From NCBI GenBank assembly GCA_016191845.1, contig JACPVF010000017.1:124001-188000 (forward strand): DNA of 64,000 nt, given 5' to 3'. Of the stretch, positions 1-7,912 are shown one piece after another (within the stretch, counting starts at the first letter, position 1; every line of letters starts with the position of its first letter). The position numbers and the translations under genes are program-made. The notes below the pieces were generated by a model, which was not told the origin of the DNA, searched no databases, and saw only the letters and a program-made list of their open reading frames with translations. The DNA is from Chloroflexota bacterium (GTDB lineage Bacteria; Chloroflexota; Anaerolineae; Anaerolineales; Villigracilaceae).

Positions 1-585
1 ATGCGCGTGGTCGTCTCGGATTTGTCGGGGCGCGGTAATCTGCTCAGCAAGGCCGAGGAACACGGTGTGGAGGTCGAAGGTGCGGAGGTCGTGCCTGTGC
101 TCAACGAGATTAAGGAGCTCGAAGCGCGCGGCTTTTCCTTCGAGGCTGCCGAAGCGTCGGTGGCGATGATGCTCAAACGTCAGGAATATGGCTACAAGCC
201 GCCCTTTGAGCTGGTGGACTTTTTTGTCAACGTTGAGCATCGACAGGGACGTGGCATCTTCGCCGAAGCGATGGTCAAGGTCCGCGTGCAGGGCGAGGTG
301 TTGCATACCGCCGCCGAGGGCAATGGCCCCGTCAACGCGCTGGATCAGGCGCTGCGCAAAGCCCTGATCGGATATTATCCGCAGATCGCAAATTTTCATC
401 TGTCTGATTACAAGGTCCGTATCCTCGATTCGGACCACGGCACTGAAGCCATCACCCGCGTGCTGATCGACACGCGCAACAGCAACAGCCGCTGGAGCAC
501 TGTCGGCGCGAGCACCAATATCATCGAAGCCTCCTGGCGCGCCCTGGCGGATTCGGTGGAGTATGGGTTGATGATCGCACACTAA
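1..585 (+). CDS. cimA: Citramalate / 2-isopropylmalate synthase, C-terminal part
   Basis: Only the last 194 residues or so lie in the window; the frame is open at base 1, so the ATG there need not be the start. Visible are the end of the linker region and the C-terminal LeuA-type regulatory (dimer) domain from about residue 85, including GNGPVNALDQALRK near residue 107. The linker phrase VVVSDLSGRGNL is, as I know the family, more typical of citramalate synthase (pyruvate plus acetyl-CoA to citramalate, for isoleucine) than of LeuA (leucine). The next genes are leuB and ilvE, which fits a branched-chain amino acid block. CimA over LeuA is a judgement from a fragment without the catalytic barrel. 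Confidence 0.82.
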   Translation: MRVVVSDLSGRGNLLSKAEEHGVEVEGAEVVPVLNEIKELEARGFSFEAAEASVAMMLKRQEYGYKPPFELVDFFVNVEHRQGRGIFAEAMVKVRVQGEVLHTAAEGNGPVNALDQALRKALIGYYPQIANFHLSDYKVRILDSDHGTEAITRVLIDTRNSNSRWSTVGASTNIIEASWRALADSVEYGLMIAH

Positions 586-586
586 C

Positions 587-637
587 CTTCGCCCTGAGCA
601 GAGGATCGAGCAGAGCGAGACCTGTAGTCGAAGGGCA
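587..637. repeat. Dispersed palindromic repeat, family A (copy 1)
   Basis: Imperfect inverted repeat running from CCTTCGCCCTGAGC to GTAGTCGAAGGGC between the synthase and leuB. The same ends recur at 655-709, 33437-33472, 40505-40527, 44576-44618 and 58628-58676. Confidence 0.6.
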
Positions 638-654
638 AATCCCAAGATATATGC

Positions 655-709
655 GCTTCGACTGCCGCTTCGGTTCGCTTCGCTCACTCAGCGTCCGCTC
701 AGCGCGAAA
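655..709. repeat. Dispersed palindromic repeat, family A (copy 2, degenerate)
   Basis: A second family A unit, in the other orientation, begins CGCTTCGACTGC and ends CGCTCAGCGCGAA. It lies directly in front of leuB and may form the leader of its mRNA. Confidence 0.5.
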
Positions 710-720
710 TAAGGAACATA

Positions 721-1779
721 ATGAATTTCAAACTCACCCTCCTGCCTGGCGACGGCATCGGCCCCGAGATCGTCGCGGAAGCTGTGCGCGTGCTGGACGT
801 CGTCGCCAGCAAGCATGGACATTCTTTCACCTATACTGAACGCCTGATGGGCGGCTGCTCCATCGACAAATACGGTTCCTCGCTGACCGATGAAACTCTC
901 GCTGATTGCAAGTCCGCGGATGCGGTGCTGCTGGGCGCGGTCGGCGGCCCGAAGTGGGACGACCCCGCCGCCAGGGATCGCCCCGAGCGTGGATTGCTCG
1001 CGTTGCGCAAGGGACTGGGCGTGTTCGCCAATTTGCGCCCCGTCAAGGTACATCCCGCGCTGATCGACTCGTCGCCGCTCAAGCCCGAGAAGCTCAAGGG
1101 CGTGGACATCATGGTCGTGCGTGAACTGACGGGCGGCCTGTACTTCGGCTGGCCCAAGGGACGCGACGTCAAGGACGGCCGCGAGCGCGCCGTGGACACG
1201 CTCGAGTATTACGACTACGAAATCAAGCGCGTGATGGAGCTGGCTTTCCAACTGGCAAAGGGCCGCAAAAAAAAGGTCACTTCGGTGGATAAGGCCAATG
1301 TGCTTGAGTCCTCGCGCCTGTGGCGTCAGATCGCTGTCCAGGTTGGGAAGGCGAATCCCGATATCGAGCTGGAACACACACTGGTGGACACCGCCTCCAT
1401 GCGGCTGATCACGGGTCCCGCGTGGATGGATGTGGTCGTGACCGAGAACATGTTCGGCGACATCCTGACCGACGAGGCCTCGGTGTTGGCGGGGTCGATG
1501 GGGATGCTGCCCTCGGCCAGTTTATCGGAGTCAGGCCCAGGCTTGTACGAACCGATCCACGGCTCGGCGCCTGACATCGCGGGCAAGGGCATCGCCAACC
1601 CGATCGGCACCATCCTGTCGACGGCCATGCTGCTGCGTTATTCGCTGAAGCTGGAAGCCGAAGCCGCGTCCATCGAAAACGCCGTGGACGCGACCATCAC
1701 CGCGGGTGCGCGCACCGCCGATATCGGCGGCAAACTGACCACCCGTCAGATGGCGGACGAGATCATCAAGAATCTGTAA
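721..1779 (+). CDS. leuB: 3-isopropylmalate dehydrogenase
   Basis: Cytoplasmic NAD-dependent beta-decarboxylating dehydrogenase that oxidises 3-isopropylmalate to 2-oxoisocaproate in leucine synthesis; some homologues also act on the methylmalate of the citramalate route. The 352-residue length is normal. It opens with [11 protein letters not shown], has the substrate-binding [12 protein letters not shown] near residue 135, and carries the metal/cofactor segment [16 protein letters not shown] with the NAD-binding [14 protein letters not shown] in the last third. The start ATG follows AATAAGGAAC, a fair ribosome site. It lies between a citramalate-type synthase and ilvE, so the three probably serve one pathway. 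Confidence 0.95.
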   Translation: MNFKLTLLPGDGIGPEIVAEAVRVLDVVASKHGHSFTYTERLMGGCSIDKYGSSLTDETLADCKSADAVLLGAVGGPKWDDPAARDRPERGLLALRKGLGVFANLRPVKVHPALIDSSPLKPEKLKGVDIMVVRELTGGLYFGWPKGRDVKDGRERAVDTLEYYDYEIKRVMELAFQLAKGRKKKVTSVDKANVLESSRLWRQIAVQVGKANPDIELEHTLVDTASMRLITGPAWMDVVVTENMFGDILTDEASVLAGSMGMLPSASLSESGPGLYEPIHGSAPDIAGKGIANPIGTILSTAMLLRYSLKLEAEAASIENAVDATITAGARTADIGGKLTTRQMADEIIKNL

Positions 1780-1783
1780 ACCC

Positions 1784-1842
1784 GTAGGGGCACGGCGGGG
1801 CGGTTTCAATCATGTTGTGCGATTGTTCCGCCGTGCCCCTAC
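1784..1842. repeat. Long inverted repeat, family C
   Basis: A perfect 15-bp stem (GTAGGGGCACGGCGG and its complement, 1784-1798 and 1828-1842) encloses a 29-base loop that itself has a 5-bp stem (1807-1811 / 1821-1825). It fills the leuB-ilvE gap. There is no T-run, so it is a repeat or RNA-processing hairpin rather than a terminator. Confidence 0.75.
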
Positions 1843-1862
1843 CATTAAAAGGAGAAATCATC

Positions 1863-2783
1863 ATGGGAATGGAATCCAAATTCATTTGGATGAACGGCGA
1901 ACTGGTGCCGTTCGAAAAAGCCACGCTGCACTTTCTGACGCCTGCGCTGCATTACGGTGCAGCGGTCTTCGAGGGCATCCGCGCCTACGATACGCCGAAG
2001 GGTCCCGCCGTCTTCCGCCTGACCGACCACGCCGAGCGCCTGCTCGATTCGGCGCGCGTGTTCGGCTTCCGCGAATTGCCGTGGACGACCGAGGACGTGG
2101 TCCAGGCGGTCAAGGATGTCGTGCGCGCCAACGGCTTCAAGGACTGCTACATCCGTCCGCTGCTCTACCTCGACGGCGGTGGCTGGAACCTGAACGTGGA
2201 TAACGGCAAGGCCTCGCTGGCGATTGCTGCCTGGGAGTGGGGCAACTATCTGGGCGAGGAGGCGCTGGCCAAGGGTATCCGCGCCAACATCTCGTCGTTC
2301 ACACGTCATCATCCCAACGTGTTGATGACCAAGGCCAAGGTCTCGGGCAACTATGCCAACAGTTTCCTGGCCAAGACCGAGTCCGAGCGGCTGGGATTTC
2401 AGGAGGCCATCATGCTCGACCCGTCAGGCTATGTGGCCGAGTGCACAGGCGAGAATCTGTTCCTCGTGCGCCACGGCAAGATCGTCACTCCGTCCACCGC
2501 GCCCGTGCTCGAAGGCGTGACTCGTCACTCGATCCACACCGTGGCCAAGGACATGGGCTACCGCATCCTCGAACAACCCATCTCACGCGACCAGCTCTAC
2601 ATCGCGGACGAGGTTTTCGTGTGCGGCACCGCCGCCGAGGTTATCGGCCTGAGCGAGATCGACTTCCGCAAGATCGGTGACGGTAAGACAGGCGCGGTCA
2701 CGCGCCAGATCCAGAAGGTCTATCACGACGCCATCCGCGGGAAATTACCGCAGTACGAAGCATGGTGCGAATACGTCGGATAA
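1863..2783 (+). CDS. ilvE: Branched-chain amino acid aminotransferase
   Basis: PLP fold-type IV aminotransferase for the last step of valine, leucine and isoleucine synthesis (2-oxoacid plus glutamate). The start at 1863 is chosen because AAAGGAGAAATC precedes it and the 306-residue product, beginning MGMESKFIWMNGELVPF, matches the usual IlvE length; the frame stays open upstream only across the repeat. Seen are HYGAAVFEGIRAY near residue 40, the PLP lysine region LMTKAKVSGNYANS near 158, and the ECTGENLFLV and GVTRHSI motifs near 195-220. A rho-independent terminator follows at once. Confidence 0.95.
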   Translation: MGMESKFIWMNGELVPFEKATLHFLTPALHYGAAVFEGIRAYDTPKGPAVFRLTDHAERLLDSARVFGFRELPWTTEDVVQAVKDVVRANGFKDCYIRPLLYLDGGGWNLNVDNGKASLAIAAWEWGNYLGEEALAKGIRANISSFTRHHPNVLMTKAKVSGNYANSFLAKTESERLGFQEAIMLDPSGYVAECTGENLFLVRHGKIVTPSTAPVLEGVTRHSIHTVAKDMGYRILEQPISRDQLYIADEVFVCGTAAEVIGLSEIDFRKIGDGKTGAVTRQIQKVYHDAIRGKLPQYEAWCEYVG

Positions 2784-2787
2784 GTTG

Positions 2788-2813
2788 AGAGCCTCCGCAA
2801 GGAGGCTCTTTTT
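2788..2813 (+). terminator. Rho-independent terminator after ilvE
   Basis: A 9-bp stem (AGAGCCTCC / GGAGGCTCT) with a GCAA tetraloop is followed by a T-run. It ends the leuB-ilvE transcript. Confidence 0.9.
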
Positions 2814-2829
2814 ATGTGTGAAATTCCAT

Positions 2830-2835
2830 TACAAT
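2830..2835 (+). promoter_or_regulatory. -10 element of purB, leaderless geometry
   Basis: TACAAT ends 7 bases before the ATG at 2843, so transcription would start at or next to that codon. No Shine-Dalgarno sequence is present. The -35 region is poor because the ilvE terminator occupies it. Confidence 0.45.
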
Positions 2836-2842
2836 GGAATGG

Positions 2843-4207
2843 ATGACCGACTCTACGCTTCAACTTCTTTCCCCGCTGGACGGCCGTTATGCGGATGCCA
2901 TCGCGCCGCTGCGGGACCATTTCTCTGAGTTTGCCTACCTGCGCGACCGTACCCGTCTCGAACTGGACTACCTGGCGGCCCTCGCCCAAACGGGACTGAT
3001 TCGCCCGTTAAGCGCTGCGGAAACGGCCCAGCTTGATTCCGTTAAAGCGGGCTTTTCCCTGGCTGACGCGGATTCCATCCGCGCCTTCGAACGGCAGACC
3101 CGTCACGACGTGAAAGCCATCGAGTATTTCCTGCGCGAGAAGTTGGGCGGCACATCCCTGGGCGACCTGCTGCCCTGGCTGCACTTTGGCCTGACCTCTG
3201 AGGATGTCAACAATTTGGCGAATGTGCTGGCCCTGCGCGACTCGCGTGACGTGGTCCTGCTCCCTGCACTGGATGGTCTGCTTGGAAAGATTCTGGAGTT
3301 TGCCAAGGCATATCGCGCCTTGCCCATGCTGGCTCGCACGCACGGACAGCCCGCCGTCCCGACCACGCTGGGCAAGGAGTTTGCCATCTATGCCGCGCGG
3401 ATTCGCGAGGCGCGTGCCGAGATCGCGAGTCACCGCTTCGAGGCCAAGCTGACGGGCGCGGTCGGCAACTTCAACGCCCTGCACGCCGCCGCCCCGCAAG
3501 TGGACTGGGTCGCCTTCAGTGCGGAGTTCATCCGAAGTTATGGCCTTGTGCCCAATCTTGTCACCACGCAGATTCTGCCGTATGACAATTGGATTCGTTA
3601 TTTCGATTCTGTGCGGCGCGTCAATGCCATCCTGATCGACTTTGCGCAGGACATCTGGCGCTATATCAGCGACGGGGTTTTGAAGCAGGCCGTCGTAGCA
3701 GGGGAGGTGGGCTCCTCGACCATGCCGCAGAAGGTCAACCCGATCGACTTCGAAAATGCCGAAGGGAACCTGGGCGTGGCAAACGCGCTGTTTGGACATT
3801 ACGCCCAAAAACTGGCCGTCTCCCGCCTGCAGCGCGATTTGTCCGATTCGACCGTGCGGCGCACCTTTGGCACTGCCTTTGGTCACACACTGCTGGCTTG
3901 GACGAATCTGCGTCAGGGCATGAACCGCATCGCCGCAGACGAGGACAAACTCAAGGCGGAACTCTCCATGCATTGGGAGGTTGTCTCCGAAGGGGCGCAG
4001 ACCATCCTGCGTGCCGCGGGCCAGGCCGATGCCTACGAGTCACTCAAGTCCCAGACGCGCGGGCGGGTCTTGGCCGAAGATACTTACAAAGCTTGGGTCA
4101 ACAGTTTGAAATTAAATGAAGAAATCCGCCAACGCTTGCTAGCTTTGTCGCCCGAAACCTACCTTGGCCTGGCCGTGGAGTTGGCGGATAAAATCACTTC
4201 GCCCTGA
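2843..4207 (+). CDS. purB: Adenylosuccinate lyase
   Basis: Fumarase/aspartase-superfamily lyase acting twice in purine synthesis (SAICAR to AICAR, adenylosuccinate to AMP). The product is about 454 residues, close to the E. coli-type PurB. It begins MTDSTLQLLSPLDGRY, where PLDGRY is characteristic of that branch. Also visible are RTHGQPAVPTTLGKE and the family signature GSSTMPQKVNPIDFEN with the catalytic serine. An in-frame ATG at 2834 gives three more residues; 2843 is preferred because a -10-like TACAAT sits 7 bases ahead and no ribosome site exists, suggesting a leaderless mRNA. Confidence 0.95.
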   Translation: MTDSTLQLLSPLDGRYADAIAPLRDHFSEFAYLRDRTRLELDYLAALAQTGLIRPLSAAETAQLDSVKAGFSLADADSIRAFERQTRHDVKAIEYFLREKLGGTSLGDLLPWLHFGLTSEDVNNLANVLALRDSRDVVLLPALDGLLGKILEFAKAYRALPMLARTHGQPAVPTTLGKEFAIYAARIREARAEIASHRFEAKLTGAVGNFNALHAAAPQVDWVAFSAEFIRSYGLVPNLVTTQILPYDNWIRYFDSVRRVNAILIDFAQDIWRYISDGVLKQAVVAGEVGSSTMPQKVNPIDFENAEGNLGVANALFGHYAQKLAVSRLQRDLSDSTVRRTFGTAFGHTLLAWTNLRQGMNRIAADEDKLKAELSMHWEVVSEGAQTILRAAGQADAYESLKSQTRGRVLAEDTYKAWVNSLKLNEEIRQRLLALSPETYLGLAVELADKITSP

Positions 4208-4220
4208 ATAAAGCGATGGA

Positions 4221-4254
4221 AATCAGAAGTCTCAAAGAGCTTCCGATTTTTTTA
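4221..4254. terminator. Bidirectional terminator between purB and the HDAC-like gene
   Basis: An imperfect hairpin (AATCAGAAGTCTC / GAGCTTCCGATT) is followed by seven T on the plus strand. It overlaps the stop of the converging gene. Confidence 0.6.
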
Positions 4255-5286
4255 TTCAAATTCTCCCAAAAACGCCACTACATTATCCCCCAACGCGTCG
4301 TTGTTATAACCGCCTTCCATGATGATGGCGGTGGGCAGGCGCAGCTCCGCGATGCGCGCGCCGATCTGGCGGATGCCCTCGCGCGTGATGCGGATCTTGC
4401 CAAGTGGATCTTCGCTGTAGATGTCCATGCCCGCCGAGATGACCAGCGCCGTGGGTTGGAACTCGCGGATCAGATGCAGCGCGGCGTTCAGGGTGGTGAG
4501 ATACTCCTCGTCGCCCGTTCCCGCGGGGAGCGGGAAGTTGTGGTGGAATCCCAGCCCTGCGCCTGCACCGCGCTCCTCGGCGTAGCCCGCATAGTACGGA
4601 TACTCGAAGGCGGGGTCCGCGTGGATGGAGATGCTCAGCACATCGCCGCGTTCATAGAAAATGTCCTGCGTGCCGTTACCTGCGTGATAATCGATATCGA
4701 GCAGGGTCACCTTTCCGTGCGCGCTCAGCCAGTGAGCAGCGATGGCTGCATTATTGAAGTAGCAGTAGCCGCCACAATGCGACTTGCCTGCGTGATGTCC
4801 AGGCGGACGGCAAAGGGCAAAGGTAGATGTAGTATGAGTGATAGCTTGGGCAGCCGAGAGCGCGCAGTTGGCCGAGGCCAACGCCGCGGCATAGGTGCCC
4901 GCCACAATGGGTGCACTCAGATCCATCATGTAGTAGCCCGCGCGCCCAAGCAGCGACTTGGGGCGGTGAGCCTGTCCGCGCAGGGCGAAGGTGGCGGGCA
5001 ACAGCGCTGACTTGTCAGTGGCGGATTCAGCTTCGGGATCGGTGGCCAGCCACTCGGTCCAGGCCGAGGCGAGGAACTCCACATAGTCGCGGTCGTGCAC
5101 TGCTAGGATCGAGTCCAGGCCAAAATCAATGGGCGGGTGAATCTCGGCCCAGCCCGTCTTCCGCAGCGCAGCAAGGATCCGCTCGGCGCGTTCGGGCACC
5201 TCGAAGGTGGGCACGCGCACACCGCCATCGAAGACCTCGAAGGCAGGCGCATGCTGGAAGTGAAGATCGGAGTAGAATATTTTCAT
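4252..5286 (-). CDS. Histone deacetylase family amidohydrolase
   Basis: A 344-residue zinc amidohydrolase of the arginase/deacetylase fold. The family includes bacterial acetylpolyamine amidohydrolases and AcuC-type lysine deacetylases; the substrate cannot be told from sequence. The active-site histidine pair is in RPPGHHAGKSHCGGYCYFN (H164, H165). Zinc ligands are D199 and H201 in LLDIDYHAGNGT, and the third Asp is in SAGMDIYSEDPLG near 288. The N-terminal PERAERI and HDRDYVEFL are also typical. It is convergent with purB and divergent from the nitroreductase gene 45 bases away. Spermidine genes lie elsewhere in the window, so an acetylpolyamine role is possible but unproven. Confidence 0.9.
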   Translation of the reverse strand: MKIFYSDLHFQHAPAFEVFDGGVRVPTFEVPERAERILAALRKTGWAEIHPPIDFGLDSILAVHDRDYVEFLASAWTEWLATDPEAESATDKSALLPATFALRGQAHRPKSLLGRAGYYMMDLSAPIVAGTYAAALASANCALSAAQAITHTTSTFALCRPPGHHAGKSHCGGYCYFNNAAIAAHWLSAHGKVTLLDIDYHAGNGTQDIFYERGDVLSISIHADPAFEYPYYAGYAEERGAGAGLGFHHNFPLPAGTGDEEYLTTLNAALHLIREFQPTALVISAGMDIYSEDPLGKIRITREGIRQIGARIAELRLPTAIIMEGGYNNDALGDNVVAFLGEFE

Positions 5287-5331
5287 GGTAAGAACATTTT
5301 ACCCGCAAGCGTCTTGGCAACGGAGGATTCT

Positions 5332-5889
5332 ATGGACGTCATTCAAGCCATTCAAAGCAGACACAGTGTCAGCAAGGTCAAACCCGACGCGCTTCCGCGC
5401 GAGATGATCGAGGGACTGTTGCGCGCCGCTGTTCAGGCGCCGAACCATCACAAGGTGCGGCCGTGGAGATTCGTGGTGTTGACGGGGGCGGGGCGGGAGC
5501 GATTGGGCGAGGCGATGGCCGTTTCCCAGCGGGACCGTCAGCCTGACCTGCCGCCCGAAGCGTTCGACAAAACCCGGGCGTTGCCGCTGCGCGCGCCCGT
5601 GGTCATCGCCGTGGGCGCGGATAAACCCGCCGAGTCGCGTATCATCGAGATCGAGAACGTGTCCGCCGCTTCGGCCGCCTGTCAGAACATCCTGCTGGCC
5701 GCGCACGCGCAGGGGCTGGGCGCGATCTGGCGCACGGGTGAATGGGCGCGCGACCCGAAGGTGAAAGAGTTCCTGGGCTTCGAAGCCGACCAGCACATCG
5801 TTGGCTTCCTCTACGTGGGCTGGCCCGAGTTCACAGCGGAATTCGCCGAACGGCCAGGCTTCGAAGATCGCACAGTGTGGATGGACTAA
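5332..5889 (+). CDS. Nitroreductase family protein (YdjA-like)
   Basis: An FMN-dependent NAD(P)H oxidoreductase of 185 residues. ATG 5332 is preferred over the longer upstream frame because CGGAGG stands 5 bases ahead and the protein then starts with the family opening MDVIQAIQSRHSV. FMN-contacting residues are expected in SRHSVSKV near residue 9 and in PNHHKVRPWRF near 41; the C-terminal half has the GLGAIWRTG loop near 135. The short size matches the YdjA subgroup. The natural substrate is unknown. Its stop codon lies inside the terminator stem that follows. Confidence 0.9.
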   Translation: MDVIQAIQSRHSVSKVKPDALPREMIEGLLRAAVQAPNHHKVRPWRFVVLTGAGRERLGEAMAVSQRDRQPDLPPEAFDKTRALPLRAPVVIAVGADKPAESRIIEIENVSAASAACQNILLAAHAQGLGAIWRTGEWARDPKVKEFLGFEADQHIVGFLYVGWPEFTAEFAERPGFEDRTVWMD

Positions 5890-5928
5890 ATAAAGAAGCG
5901 CAAGATGAAATCTTGCGCTTCTTTATTT
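5888..5928. terminator. Bidirectional terminator with perfect 18-bp stem
   Basis: The perfect inverted repeat 5888-5905 / 5911-5928 has a 5-base loop and A/T ends on both sides, so it works in both directions. The stop codons of the two converging genes are embedded in its arms. Confidence 0.9.
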
Positions 5929-6402
5929 AGCAGGCTCGAACACGAACACGGCGATTTTGCGCCCAGCGCGGACCTTGTAGGCCTGGTAGCCCGCGTAATA
6001 GTTGGCGGCTTTCTGCCAGCAGGTTTCATATTCCTCGCCGTGGACTTCGCGGGCGGTGTACTCGCAGGCTTGTCCGTTGCGGATGAGTTGTATAGCAGGG
6101 TGGACACGCAGGTTATAGACCCAGGCGGGATGATGGGGCTGCCCGAAGTTCGAACCGATCAGGATGTAACCGTCCCCATGCGGGATGCCCACCAGCGGGG
6201 TGGTGCGCGGTTGTCCGCTTTTGGCGCCCGTGCTGACCAGCAACAGCGTGGGCAATCCTGCCAGTAGCGTGACCAGTGTCAGCTTATTTCCGCTCAAGCG
6301 GAAAATGACGCGGTCGATGGGAGGCAAAACGCGAACCAGGATCCACGAGCCGAAGCGCGTGGCCGCCAGGTATTGGATCGCCCTTTGAGCGGAGTTGGCC
6401 AT
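5923..6402 (-). CDS. F420H2-dependent nitroreductase-family oxidoreductase (Ddn-like)
   Basis: A 159-residue protein of the deazaflavin-dependent (Ddn/Rv3547-type) split-barrel family. Diagnostic phrases are LLLVSTGAKSGQPRTTPL (residues about 53-70), which binds the cofactor phosphate, and GSNFGQPHHPAWVYNLR (about 83-99). The N-terminal 45 residues form a hydrophobic/amphipathic segment that may associate with the membrane. Its ATG overlaps the last base of the upstream glycerophosphodiesterase stop codon (TAATG), so the two are translationally coupled. F420 use is inferred from the family. Confidence 0.88.
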   Translation of the reverse strand: MANSAQRAIQYLAATRFGSWILVRVLPPIDRVIFRLSGNKLTLVTLLAGLPTLLLVSTGAKSGQPRTTPLVGIPHGDGYILIGSNFGQPHHPAWVYNLRVHPAIQLIRNGQACEYTAREVHGEEYETCWQKAANYYAGYQAYKVRAGRKIAVFVFEPAK

Positions 6403-7289
6403 TACTTTTTGCCCAACACTTCGAGCATCAAGTCAGGGCGGTCGGTGATGAGGCCATCCACACCCCAGGCGATGTATTGTTTCATCAGATCGGGATCATT
6501 CACGGTCCATGGCTCGACTTTCACGTTGCGGGCATGCGCCTCGCGGATGAAGCGCTCGGTCATCACGGGGACGCCATACGACTCGGATGTCTCATACGGC
6601 ACTTGCAGCGACTCGAATTTCGGCGAGAGCAATCCGCTGAGGAAGATCTTGCCGAGCAGTACGAAGGAAGTTACTTCCGTTTTGGCGGCGGAGGTGGCGA
6701 CCTCGGGGCAGGCTTGGCGGAAGGCCGACATGGCGTCATCGTGGAAGGAGGCCACCATCACGCGGTCTTGCATATCGTATTTGCGGATCAGGTCACACAG
6801 CGGCTGGCCGATGGGGTTGCGCGTCAGCTTGATCTCGATCACGTAGCGCATCTGCGGGAATTTCTGGAACAATTCCTCCAGCGTCGGCACCTGGATGCCC
6901 TGTCCGCGGAAGGGGAAGGTCTGGCCGCCGTCAGATGACCACTGGTAGGCTGCGTCCAATTCCCTGAGCTGGGCCAGGGTCATGTCTTCGATCAGCCCTG
7001 TGCCGTCAGTGGTGCGGTCCACCTTTTCATCGTGCATCAACACGATCTGGCTGTCCTTGGTGATGTGCGCGTCCATTTCCAATACGTCCACGCCCAGGTC
7101 GACGGCATGCTCGAAAGCGTACAACGTATCTCCGGGCCACAAGCCATCTCCACCCTGATGGGCGATGACCAGCGGACGAGGCGCATTAAGATAGTAGGGA
7201 TGTGCGGGTGCAGGGCTCGAAAGCAGCAAGCCAAGCCCCAGCACGGCGACGAGAATGATAAGGATGATCTGCCAAAGCTTCAGTTTCAT
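6402..7289 (-). CDS. Membrane-anchored glycerophosphodiester phosphodiesterase
   Basis: A GDPD-family hydrolase (295 residues) releasing sn-glycerol-3-phosphate from deacylated phospholipids. The start at 7289 follows CCGGAGGAAAC. Residues 5-25 form one membrane helix, so the TIM barrel probably faces outside. Active-site elements are VIAHQGGDG near 42 (HQG in place of the common HRG), LEMDAHITKDSQIVLMHDE near 70-88, and RYVIEIK near 152. The glutamate expected in the PENT-type motif is read here as PGDT, a possible change in a metal ligand. C-terminal VEPWTVNDPDLM and GVDGLITDRPD are typical. Confidence 0.9.
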   Translation of the reverse strand: MKLKLWQIILIILVAVLGLGLLLSSPAPAHPYYLNAPRPLVIAHQGGDGLWPGDTLYAFEHAVDLGVDVLEMDAHITKDSQIVLMHDEKVDRTTDGTGLIEDMTLAQLRELDAAYQWSSDGGQTFPFRGQGIQVPTLEELFQKFPQMRYVIEIKLTRNPIGQPLCDLIRKYDMQDRVMVASFHDDAMSAFRQACPEVATSAAKTEVTSFVLLGKIFLSGLLSPKFESLQVPYETSESYGVPVMTERFIREAHARNVKVEPWTVNDPDLMKQYIAWGVDGLITDRPDLMLEVLGKK

Positions 7290-7421
7290 GTTTCCTCCGG
7301 GCATTGTGGACGCAATTGTATCAAACCCTCTCGTCCCAGGTCGGATGCGCAACCGGTCCTCTGGAATTGACACGGGCCCGCTTTTCACGTAAAGTTAATC
7401 ATCATTTCCCAGGAGGCAGAT

Positions 7422-7877
7422 ATGTTGGCAATTCGGTTGTTATCGGAAGGCGGCCCCGATACCCGCCTGGCCTGGTTGTTGTGGGTGGCGTTCGGGTTTT
7501 TCTTCGCGATGGTGGTGATCGGGTGGCTGGTCAGCCGAAACAAGGGGAGCCAGCCTGAGGTCCGGGCGGAAGCCCATGAGCACGGTCACGATAACCATAC
7601 TGAGCCCCACGCGCACGCGGAGAAGCAGGTCGACGATCTGGTCGTGTTGGAGGGTATTGGCCCCAAAGTGGCCAAGGTCCTGAACGGAGCGGGCATCGTT
7701 TCATTTGCGGACCTGGCCAAGGCGGATGCTGCCGAGGTGCAGAAGGTCCTCGATGCGGCGGGTCTGCAGATGATGAATCCCGAAGGCTGGATCGAGCAGG
7801 CCAAGCTGGCCGCTGCAGGCGACCAGGAGGGACTGGCGAAGTTGCAGGCCGAACTCAAAGGCGGCCGCAGGAAGTAA
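7422..7877 (+). CDS. Single-pass membrane protein with helix-hairpin-helix domain
   Basis: 151 residues with AGGAGG ahead of the start. One membrane helix spans about residues 17-37, followed by a charged, His-rich linker (HEHGHDNHTEPHAHAE, about 54-69) and a soluble domain opening LVVLEGIGPKVAKVLNGAGI, a helix-hairpin-helix of the kind seen in DNA-binding and ribosomal S13-like proteins. The remaining 60 residues are helical and charged. A membrane helix fused to an HhH module is common in small proteins of unknown role; the His cluster might bind metal. No function is assigned. Confidence 0.75.
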   Translation: MLAIRLLSEGGPDTRLAWLLWVAFGFFFAMVVIGWLVSRNKGSQPEVRAEAHEHGHDNHTEPHAHAEKQVDDLVVLEGIGPKVAKVLNGAGIVSFADLAKADAAEVQKVLDAAGLQMMNPEGWIEQAKLAAAGDQEGLAKLQAELKGGRRK

Positions 7878-7882
7878 AGAAG

Positions 7883-7909
7883 AAGGCTCCCGAAACTCGG
7901 GAGCCTTTT
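7883..7909. terminator. Terminator between convergent genes
   Basis: The stem AAGGCTCCCGA / TCGGGAGCCTT is followed by T on the plus strand. On the minus strand it is flanked by TTCTTCTTT-like sequence, so it can serve both converging genes. Confidence 0.85.
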
Positions 7910-7912
7910 GAT

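Noticed and set aside
587-709. Repeated units before leuB as a CRISPR array
   Set aside because: There are two unequal, inverted units with no regular spacer; no cas gene is in the window.
688-1377. Open frame opposite leuB
   Set aside because: leuB is intact and well conserved; the antisense frame starts in the gene and has no family likeness.
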